Part shown: piece after piece, positions 57,167 to 64,000 of the stretch
How the letters are laid out: each line of letters begins with the position of its first letter
Position numbering within the stretch: the first letter of the stretch is position 1
Assembly (NCBI GenBank): GCA_028564925.1
Contig: CM053030.1
Location: 373,514,945 to 373,578,944, forward strand
Length of the DNA: 64,000 nt
Direction of reading: 5' to 3'
From: Lithobates sylvaticus
Lineage: Eukaryota; Chordata; Amphibia; Anura; Ranidae
The notes under the pieces: model-generated
What the model was told of the DNA's origin: nothing
Databases searched by the model: none
What the model saw: the letters and a program-made list of their open reading frames with translations, nothing else
Program-made: the position numbers and the translations under genes

Positions 57167-57784
57167 AATCAACATCAATTGAATCCATCGCCGGGTTGCC
57201 TAGTAGTGTGTTGAAAATACGAGTCACTGTAGACTGTAGATCTTCCAATAGTATTGACTCAGGCATGCCCCTGATATGAATGTTGTTTTGCCGATGTCAG
57301 TCCTCCAGGTCATCAACATGAGACCACAGAGCTTGAATCTGGGCATGGTGGTCGGAAATCGCTATCTGCTGGTTTTCTTGCACAGACAGAATAGGTGAAA
57401 CAACATTTTTCACCACTTCCAAACAATCGTGAAACTTTGAATGCTAGACCGAAGGTCCGCAATATCTTCCATATCCCTCTTGGTGGGGAGTAATTGAAGG
57501 TACTTCTCTAAGATATGTGGCCTTTCTCCGCTCTCATTATTGCTGCCTAAGTCTGATCTTTGATTCACGCAACCCGGGCCAGTTTCTCCCTCATCATCTG
57601 CAGACCGATCTGGTAATGAGTCTTCAGAATCTGCTCGAGATGGCGCCTTCTTGGTTGCATGCCAGAACTGCAGGGCTGCTGGCGGCTTGGAGGCTTTTGG
57701 AAAAAGCACCAATATTGGAGCTTTTGTCTCATATGTGCTGCGATCTGGCTTCCCCTAGTTTTCTCCTTGCCTGACTTAATCATG
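57167..57784 (-). pseudogene. LINE ORF1 fragment, copy 2 with N-terminus
   Basis: On the minus strand it starts MIKSGKEKTRGSQIAAHMRQ at 57784, then a Pro/Ser-rich stretch (PKASKPPAALQFWHATKKAP), DSLPDRSADDEGETGP, and the same ERPHILEKYLQLLPTKRDME block as copy 1. RNNIHIRG-type text follows, with frame disruptions near 57690 and 57420. From about 57170 to 57598 it parallels 56495-56925 closely, so one arose from the other by duplication. Confidence 0.72.
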
Positions 57785-58632
57785 GCAATTACCAGATGAC
57801 AATTTGCAAGCAGACAGTTTGCAAATGAGCACACTGTGCACAGGGAGCTAAATTTGCAGACAACCACTGTCAGAGATTTATTCCTAACTGTACATCCGCT
57901 GAGTCACTAGAAAGGAATACAGGCTTTACAAAGCAATAGGCAGCAGGTAGCAAACACTCAAGCCTAAACCGAGCCACTGACAGTCACCACTAGGTTCAGA
58001 GCCTGAGAGTGAGATGCAAGCAAGATGAGCAGAGACAAGAGCGGGAGTCCATGGAGACACAGGCAACAAATGACTGATGACAGATGGATATTACTGGTAA
58101 GGTGGGGCTTGGCTGCGGCACGCTCAAGCAGGCAATAACGTGTAGCTAGCAGATGAATATCACCAGCAGATTGAGCTGGTCTGCAGAATGTATGTTAGTG
58201 CAGAATGACAGGGGCAGGCAGGAGAGCTCTTAAGGGTAATGGGCAGGCGAGCCGGTGGGAAATGTCAAACGGCTGGTAGACAATATTAGCTGCTAGATGC
58301 AGAGGTGTATGTGAAAGTCCACAATATGAAGTAAAGTTGCTGGTATAGACACCGTAGAAAGGCAGGTAAGACTACTGGATTATGCTGCAGGATGCACACG
58401 AGCAGGAGCACGAGCTGGAGCTCACAGGAAAAGCATTGTCACACAGCCATCAACAGGCCCCTACCCATGGACCTCTCCATATCCATACAATATGAATTTA
58501 TTATTTCCTTCTCAGGGTTGTAGTTAAAACCCAGTACTCAATAGCCAATAGTTTGGGATTTATAAAAATAAAAAAATAAAATAAAAATAGGGTAAAATTT
58601 AATTAGAAAACCAATACCCCCAGACAAATGTG
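57785..58632. other. Unassigned; LINE 5' UTR or LTR-like
   Basis: Directly upstream (minus strand) of the ORF1 start, so part of it may be the LINE 5' UTR. The stretch 57880-58446 also looks LTR-like on the minus strand (TGTGACAATGC start, CCCTTAAGAGCTC box), but no second boundary is clear. No domain. Confidence 0.4.
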
Positions 58633-58648
58633 ATAATCTAAATAATAA
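58633..58648. repeat. Target-site duplication, left copy
   Basis: ATAATCTAAATAATAA, identical to 63912-63927, flanks the Penelope-like element. An exact 16-bp direct repeat at this spacing is strong evidence for the element's true borders. Confidence 0.85.
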
Positions 58649-59755
58649 TCAAATTGTGCAACAATGGCTACAAAAATAGAATAGTGTCAAAGGTGACTTA
58701 TTGTATTAATCAAAAATTAAATCATGGGTGATGGACAGAACTAATTAGACTATTAAAATGATTGAAGTCATAAATTGCAGGTGGTCATTTGGACGTTGGT
58801 CCCCTTTTGAAACCCCACTCACCAAAACGAAATGACCCACGGCTTTGCAGTCCTAGGGTCTTAAAAAGTATTTTCAGGACGGTGAAGTGGATGATGTAAA
58901 AGATCCTATTGAAACTCGGGGTGGATCAGCAGGGACTCCAGATAAATATCAAAGCCGTGGAAAGGAAAGAAATAAAACAACATGTGTAGTATCGCCGAGA
59001 TAGACCTGTGGAACACTGTACAATAGTAACTCACTATTGAGCAGACAGGAATCAGCGATTTCCGGGTGCGCGATTGGCGTGCGCTCCAAAACAGAACAGG
59101 AAGCAGCGTCACTGGCTTACTGACCGGAAATTGCGTCGACGCATTTCGCCCCTCCTCCAGGGCGTCATCAAGGACATCACTTCCGGCCAGAATTAGAGAG
59201 CTTAAATACCCTGGGCGGCTGACGCCTCCCAGTTAAACAGCCAATCAGAGATGGACTGAATTAAAATTTTGCTTCCGGATTACATCATTTCCTCTAGTCA
59301 GTTGCTCATTGAAAACTTTATTAGCAAATGAACAACATGACGGAACATGATAAGCAAAATACAAAGTATAACAGAATAAAATATTTTTGTATATAAACAG
59401 TAATTTCAGATACCATTAATAAAAGACAATTGATAAGGAAATGGTAAATAAAGACCAATAAAAATAATAAACTTAAAATAAAATGTGAATAAGTGTAGTA
59501 GAAATAAAAATAAAAATAAAAATAAAATTAAAATAAATATAAATGAAAATAAAATAAAATGAAATAAAAAGAAATAAAATAAAAAATAAAATAAAAAATA
59601 AAAATAAATTTATGAAAAGAAAATGAAAATGAAAATAAAAATAAAAATAAAAATAAATATAAAAATAAAATTAAAATAAAAATAAAATAAAAATAAAGTA
59701 AAATAAAAATAAAAATAAAATAAAGTAAAATAAAATAAAATAAAATAAAAAAACA
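58649..59755 (-). repeat. PLE left arm (inverted terminal copy)
   Basis: Reverse complement of 62450-63599. By eye only about eight differences were noticed over about 1 kb outside the simple repeat. It includes the promoter-like TTAAATACCC region, a hammerhead-like motif at about 59122-59186, and an (AAAAT)n tract at 59440-59755. Inverted partial terminal copies are known among PLEs. Confidence 0.9.
59440..59755. repeat. (AAAATA)n/(AAAAT)n microsatellite
   Basis: About 300 bp of imperfect AAAAT and AAATAA units inside the PLE left arm; its mirror (TTTTA)n lies at 62450-62755 in the right arm. The two together could base-pair over the whole tract. Confidence 0.95.
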
Positions 59756-59806
59756 GAAAACATCACCCCAAGAAGACTTAGGTGGGATATAGGTCCTAAT
59801 GATGGC

Positions 59807-60831
59807 ATGACAGATAAAGATTTAGAGGATGAGTGGTTCTCCTTCTTTAACCATGCTGAGAAGAAGTTGTTGCAAATTATTATAGCAAGGAAGGAGAAAA
59901 AACTCAAATTGTTGGAGGCTAATATTAATGCTATCAAGTCTAAATTAGGACCTTCTATTACCACAGGTGACCATAAAGAAAAAATGAAACAACTGCAGGA
60001 TTTTGTCATTAAACTAGATAAAGATCTACAAAAGAAAAAAATGAAAAAATATGTTAGAGATATAAACGATTACAAGTCCAACAAAGTATACAGATGGCAG
60101 GAGTCAGCAGAGGAACTGTCCAGCATCCCGGGTGATGACCCAACGGATATGGATGCGGGATCAGTTCCTCCAAAAACTCCTGTTCGTCATGTTCAGTATG
60201 AAGGCCAATGGAGTAATTCTACAAGGGTTGATCAATATGGAAGGGGGAGAGGCTCCACCCAATCACCAGCTCCCCAGTATTTAGTTCCTGTCTCAAATAG
60301 ATTTGAACCTCTGAGACAGGAATATTCACAACCAACTCCTGGCCCTTCTAACTATAGAGGACATGATCCCAGGGGGGGTTACGGAGGCCCTTCATGGACC
60401 CCATATTACTACAACCAATACCCCCTAGAGGTAGAGGTGGTCATCCCAACAATCAAAGAGGGGATTTTCAGAAAAGGGGTTATGGGGGTCCCCCCTGGCG
60501 AGCCAGGGGAGGTTCCAACCCCAGAGGCCGAGGGAGGGGCAATTATCCCCAAGATCAGAGGGAGGAGGAATGGAGACCTTGGTATCCTATGGCTCAACCC
60601 CCCTTCTTCCAAGATTCAAGAAACGGACAACCAGAGGGTGCCGAGGGGGGAAACGGAAAGAGAAAACTAGCAGCTGGCATTTTTAACCTGAGTGACGCCA
60701 TTTTTTCAGACGACGAAAATAAAGTTCTGCAATTAGGACTAAAATATGCAATTGATAAGGATTTTAACAAATGTAATGTCTATATAGATTTCCAAAAGTT
60801 TATTCGAAAGATCAATATTAAAAAAAAGTAA
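59807..60831 (+). CDS. PLE leader: basic RG-rich region and RT N-terminus
   Basis: The first frame starts MTDKDLEDEWFSFFNHAEKK, a charged helical stretch (KLLEANINAIKSKL, IKLDKDLQKKKMKKY). It continues as a Pro/Gly/Arg-rich region seen best in the second frame as RGRGGHPNNQRGDFQKRGYG and RARGGSNPRGRGRGNYPQDQ, a likely nucleic-acid-binding tail. The last part, FNLSDAIFSDDENKVLQLGL then FQKFIRKI, matches the conserved N-terminal block of PLE proteins. The start Met at 59807 is the first after the A-rich tract. The region is read in more than one frame in this copy. Confidence 0.7.
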
Positions 60832-60836
60832 GTGGG

Positions 60837-61724
60837 GTGGATTCTTTATTCGCAAGACTAGGTGAATACCTAGATCACTTTTTGCAGCCATTGGTGCAGA
60901 AATGCCCAGCATATCTTAAGGACAGCAGAGACCTTATTGGCCTCATTGATCCCTTACAAATTGCCGATGATCACATCCTAGCCAGCATAGATGTAAATTC
61001 ACTTTACACTAATATCAAGCAGAATCACGCATTGGAAGCAGTTAAGTGGGCCCTAGATGATACTATAATCAAGTCCAAACAGAAGGACTTTATTCTAGAA
61101 TCTCTTGAACTGGCTATGAGTCATAATTTTTTCTGGCACGAACGAAAATATTATAGACAAAAGAAAGGAGTGGCCATGGGTGCCAAATACGCCCCCTCAG
61201 TTGCCAATCTCTTTATGAGTTGGTGGGAATCACAGGCCATTTATGGCCAAGATATTCCTCACCTGAGGTTTTATAAGCGTTATATTGACGACATTTTTAT
61301 CATATGGGCAGGATCCAAAGACAGTTTTCTTAATTTTTTACAAAAGATAGGTGCCAATCCATACGGAATTTCTTTCACGGAAGTTTCTGATCTGGAATCG
61401 GTCAATTTTTTAGATCTAGTTATTTTCAAAGACCACGGAAGACTTTCTACCCGGACTTTCTTTAAGGAAGTCGACCGAAATGGGTATATACCCCTAAGCA
61501 GTTGCCACCACCCTAGATGGCTAAGAGGCGTATCTAAAAGCCAATTATTAAGAATACGCAGAAACTGCAAAAACATTGAGGATTATGAAATCCAAAGTGA
61601 CATCATCTGCAATAGGTTCAAAGAGAAAGGTTATAACCACGACAAATTGCTTAATATTAGAGATAACATCCGAAATATAAGCAGAGAGTCCCTTTTGAGT
61701 GGCACTAAGACCTCTAAGAAATAA
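60837..61724 (+). CDS. PLE reverse transcriptase, core to thumb
   Basis: Reads SLFARLGEYLDHFLQPLVQK and DSRDLIGLIDPLQIADDHIL, then the first catalytic Asp in ASIDVNSLYTNIKQ, then KKGVAMGAKYAPSVANLFM, and the catalytic FYKRYIDDIFIIWAG (YIDD). The primer-grip region VNFLDLVIF and a His/Trp-rich CHHPRWLRGVSKSQLLR follow. These are PLE RT motifs, related to telomerase-type RTs. The region upstream of SLFARLGE that PLEs normally have looks shortened here. The frame is otherwise open for 295 residues. Confidence 0.88.
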   Translation: MDSLFARLGEYLDHFLQPLVQKCPAYLKDSRDLIGLIDPLQIADDHILASIDVNSLYTNIKQNHALEAVKWALDDTIIKSKQKDFILESLELAMSHNFFWHERKYYRQKKGVAMGAKYAPSVANLFMSWWESQAIYGQDIPHLRFYKRYIDDIFIIWAGSKDSFLNFLQKIGANPYGISFTEVSDLESVNFLDLVIFKDHGRLSTRTFFKEVDRNGYIPLSSCHHPRWLRGVSKSQLLRIRRNCKNIEDYEIQSDIICNRFKEKGYNHDKLLNIRDNIRNISRESLLSGTKTSKK

Positions 61725-61739
61725 TATGGTACTGCCTTC

Positions 61740-62273
61740 ATGACTGGTTTCACCAGACAGTACAAACAGTTTGAGAAAATTGTGAAGAACCATTGGCCAC
61801 TATTACTCAAAGATCGGGAACTTGTAAAAATTCTCCCTCAGGTGCCCCAATTCATCTACACCAAACCACCCACGTTACGACTTCAGCTAGCACATAATGT
61901 CGTCAATCCCCCTAAGAAGCAACATACTTTTTTAGATCAAACTGGCTTTTTCAGCTATGGTAGATGCGTGGTTTGCCGTACCTCGAAACATAGGATAAGA
62001 AAAACCACACAATTTACATCTCAGACCCAAGGCAAAACTTACGAAATCAAAAAATGTATCACTTGTGCGACCACCCATGTTACTTACCTTCTGGCTTGTC
62101 CGTGTGGCCTTCAGTACATGGGTAGGACCACTCGTAAATTAGGCATCAGACTGAGGGAACACGTAAATAGAATCAAAAAGGGTTTCAAACAACATAGTCT
62201 ATCCAACCATTTCAGACTTTTCCACAACCGTGACCCTAGAGGTCTGAGGTTTTGTGGTATAGATAGGGTATAA
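61740..62273 (+). CDS. PLE GIY-YIG endonuclease domain
   Basis: Contains a Cys-rich linker (GRCVVCRTSKHR, then KKCITCATTHVTYLLACPCG) followed by LQYMGRTTRKLGIRLREHVN. The pattern (tyrosine, CxC-G-xxYxG-x-T-R, then R-xxEH) is that of PLE-type GIY-YIG nucleases, with the conserved Arg and Glu present. SNHFRLFHNRDPRGLRFCGI follows. In active PLEs it nicks the target for reverse transcription. C-terminal text continues to about 62403 in another frame (NLKQAISRNETQWIHRLGT). It is separated from the RT frame by a short gap. Confidence 0.88.
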   Translation: MTGFTRQYKQFEKIVKNHWPLLLKDRELVKILPQVPQFIYTKPPTLRLQLAHNVVNPPKKQHTFLDQTGFFSYGRCVVCRTSKHRIRKTTQFTSQTQGKTYEIKKCITCATTHVTYLLACPCGLQYMGRTTRKLGIRLREHVNRIKKGFKQHSLSNHFRLFHNRDPRGLRFCGIDRV

Positions 62274-63054
62274 CCCCATTGGAGGGGCTCTAATCTTAAA
62301 CAGGCGATATCCAGGAATGAAACCCAATGGATCCATAGATTAGGTACTCTCCATCCGCATGGCCTCAATATTGATCTAGATTTGAATTGTTTTTTGTCTA
62401 ATTGGTAAACTATCAATTTTTATATTAATTTAGATCTCATTTTCACACACATTTTTCCACATTTTTATTTATTTTTCTTATTTTTATTTTTTTATTTTTA
62501 TTTATATTTTTTAATTATTAATTTTAAATTTTTTAATTTTATTTTATTTTATTTTTTTATTTTATTTTTTTTTTTTATTTTTTTTTATTTTTATTTTAAT
62601 TTTATTTTTATATTTATTTTTATTTTTATTTTCGTTTTCTTTTCATAAATTTATTTTTATTTTTTATTTTATTTCTTTTTATTTCATTTTATTTTATTTT
62701 CATTTATATTTATTTTAATTTTATTTTTATTTTTATTTTTATTTCTACTACACTTATTCACATTTTATTTTAAGTTTATTATTTTTATTGGTCTTTATTT
62801 ACCATTTCCTTATCAATTGTCTTTTATTAATGGTATCTGAAATTACTGTTTATATACAAAAATATTTTATTCTGTTATACTTTGTATTTTGCTTATCATG
62901 TTCCGTCATGTTGTTCATTTGCTAATAAAGTTTTCAATGAGCAACTGACTAGAGGAAATGATGTATTCCGTAAGCAAAATTTTAATTCAGTCCATCTCTG
63001 ATTGGCTGTTTAACTGGGAGGCGTCAGCCGCCCAGGATATTTAAGCTCTCTAAT

Positions 63055-63125
63055 TCTGGCCGGAAGTGATGTCCTTGATGACGCCCTGGAGGAGGGGCGA
63101 AACGCGTCAACGCAATTTACGGTCA
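63055..63125 (+). ncRNA. Hammerhead-ribozyme-like motif in PLE
   Basis: In order: GGCCGGAAGTGATGTCC, TTGATGA (consensus core CTGATGA), a stem CGCCC / GGGCG with loop TGGAGGAG, GAAA, and a self-complementary GCGT/ACGC hairpin. TTTACGG then follows (TTTCCGG in the left-arm copy), which can pair back with CCGGAAG. This matches the layout of minimal type I hammerheads known from PLE terminal regions. The core has one off-consensus base and the cleavage position is not canonical, so activity is doubtful. Confidence 0.5.
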
Positions 63126-63635
63126 GTAAGCCAGTGACGCTGCTTCCTGTTCTGTTTTGGAGCGCACGCCAAGCGCGCACCCGGAACTCGCTGATTCCTG
63201 TCTGCTCAATAGTGAGTTACTATTGTACAGTGTTCCACAGGTCTATCTCGGCGATACTACACATGTTGTTTTATTTCTTTCCTTTCCACGGCTTTGATAT
63301 TTATCTGGAGTCCCTGCTGATCCACCCCGAGTTTCAATAGGATCTTTTACATCATCCACTTCACCGTCCTGAAAATACTTTTTAAGACCCTAGGACTGCA
63401 AAGCCGTGGGTCATTTCGTTTTGGTGAGTGGGGTTTCAAAAGGGGACCATCGTCCAAATGACCACCTGCAATTTATGACTTCAATCATTTTAATAGTCTA
63501 ATTAGTTCTGTCCATCACCCATGATTTAATTTTTGATTAATACAATAAGTCACCTTTGACACTATTCTATTTTTGTAGCCATTGTTGCACAATTTGATTG
63601 TTATATCAATATATATGTTTCTATTTGTTTCACAT

Positions 63636-63733
63636 ACACTCACAGTGGTGAGTCACATTTGCTAATTTAGTCTCAAATTTTGTTTTTTGTGTATGGTTTA
63701 TCTATACTCACAGTGGTGAGTCACATTTGCTAG
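63636..63733 (+). repeat. Two copies of a short hairpin repeat
   Basis: ACTCACAGTGGTGAGT followed by CACATTTGCTA occurs at 63638 and again at 63706, 68 bp apart. Each has ACTCAC / GTGAGT arms around AGTG. Located in the PLE tail not shared with the left arm; may be a 3'-end recognition structure, by inference only. Confidence 0.7.
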
Positions 63734-63911
63734 CGCAGCCTTCAATTGCCTATATTCCAGTCTTCAAGGTTCATTTAACCTTTCCAGGCAGCAGCAGCAG
63801 TAGTTTGTATCACGTGATTATTTTATCGCATAGTGATTGTAATGCGATTTTCACAATTTATGTTTGTTTAATATCATTCCATTTGGCGCAGGCTATTAAG
63901 TTTTGTTTTAT

Positions 63912-63927
63912 ATAATCTAAATAATAA
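63912..63927. repeat. Target-site duplication, right copy
   Basis: ATAATCTAAATAATAA, identical to 58633-58648. Sequence from 63928 to the window end is flanking A/T-rich DNA with no feature recognised. Confidence 0.85.
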
Positions 63928-64000
63928 AACATACATTTTCGGTCATCAATTGAGTGGTGGTTTTGATATCCCCAAAATGCATTGGCTACGCTTGAACTTT

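Larger units (their letters stand above)
51376..57784 (-). mobile_element. Old L1/Tx1-clade LINE, 5' half, heavily nested
   Basis: Minus-strand pieces of one LINE lie in order: ORF1 from 57784, a long inter-ORF stretch (about 53295-51761), and the start of ORF2 (endonuclease) at 51760-51376. The reverse transcriptase and tail are missing, so the left end was lost. Within it sit a family B MITE, a plus-strand LINE inside that MITE, and a partial duplication of ORF1 plus MITE. Treating the pieces as one element is inference from order and strand. Confidence 0.6.
58649..63911 (+). mobile_element. Penelope-like element (PLE) with inverted arms
   Basis: A 5.26-kb retroelement with a 16-bp target duplication. 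The order is: inverted copy of the terminal region (58649-59755), coding region (59807-62403) with an Arg/Gly-rich leader, a Penelope-type reverse transcriptase and a GIY-YIG endonuclease, then the right terminal region (62450-63911). The RT and GIY-YIG pairing is diagnostic for endonuclease-bearing PLEs. The two arms differ by only a handful of bases over roughly 1 kb, so the insertion looks young. The coding region is spread over several frames and the RT appears incomplete, so this copy is inactive. Confidence 0.9.
62450..63911 (+). repeat. PLE right terminal region
   Basis: It holds a (TTTTA)n tract (62450-62755), then sequence mirrored in the left arm up to 63599, then a 312-bp tail unique to this end (63600-63911). 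The inside includes GCTAATAAAGTTTTC, the hammerhead-like motif (63055-63125) and, in the tail, two copies of an ACTCACAGTGGTGAGT hairpin at 63638 and 63706. The tail abuts the right target duplication. Confidence 0.85.

Noticed and set aside
59460-59755. A-rich tract as a processed-pseudogene poly-A tail
   Set aside because: It is an AAAAT-type simple repeat present in mirror form in the other PLE arm.

Overview
This window looks like about 64 kb of intergenic or intronic DNA from an anuran amphibian, most likely a ranid-type frog. The basis is its repeat content. It holds several families of short TTAA-flanked inverted-repeat elements that I associate from memory with ranid genomes, Tc1-like and hAT DNA transposons, L1/Tx1-clade LINEs, a DIRS-type tyrosine-recombinase retroelement, a chromodomain-bearing Ty3/Gypsy fragment and a young Penelope-like element (PLE). 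I found no convincing host protein gene, tRNA or rRNA. The species assignment is inference; the element calls rest on motifs seen here.

Layout. 1-785: two G/C-rich minisatellites. 1067-2552: the end of a Tc1-like transposase, split at a TTAA by two different TTAA-flanked elements standing back to back. 3800-5205: foldback DNA, including a long palindrome whose left arm carries a 396-bp TTAA element. 5516-11300: a broken DIRS element on the minus strand with inverted ends, itself hit by a 305-bp hAT element. 12725-16664: a LINE tail, a Tc1 remnant, and a TTAA element containing a 1,751-bp hAT palindrome with a perfect 8-bp target duplication. 19549-22300: a truncated chromovirus with one LTR. 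24272-25862: a complete-length Tc1 element with a decayed DD34E transposase. 27687-31410: a 5'-truncated LINE with a long reverse-transcriptase frame. 32710-49560: mostly short DNA transposons, a solo LTR and minisatellites carried inside transposons. 51376-57784: a nested, partly duplicated LINE complex. 58649-63911: a PLE with reverse transcriptase and GIY-YIG endonuclease coding, roughly 1.1-kb inverted arms of near-identical sequence, and a 16-bp target duplication.

How the parts relate. The main biology is layering. TTAA-targeting elements repeatedly land in the TTAA left by an earlier one (1176-2460, 44186-44645). hAT elements land inside a TTAA element and inside the DIRS fossil. A LINE lands inside a TTAA element that itself sits in an older LINE. 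Coding regions listed are those of mobile elements; nearly all are decayed. The PLE is the youngest-looking insertion, and its arms carry a hammerhead-ribozyme-like core.

Limits. All alignments were by eye. Family names are given at superfamily or clade level. Boundaries marked approximate were set from terminal repeats or from the point where homology between copies in this window stops.
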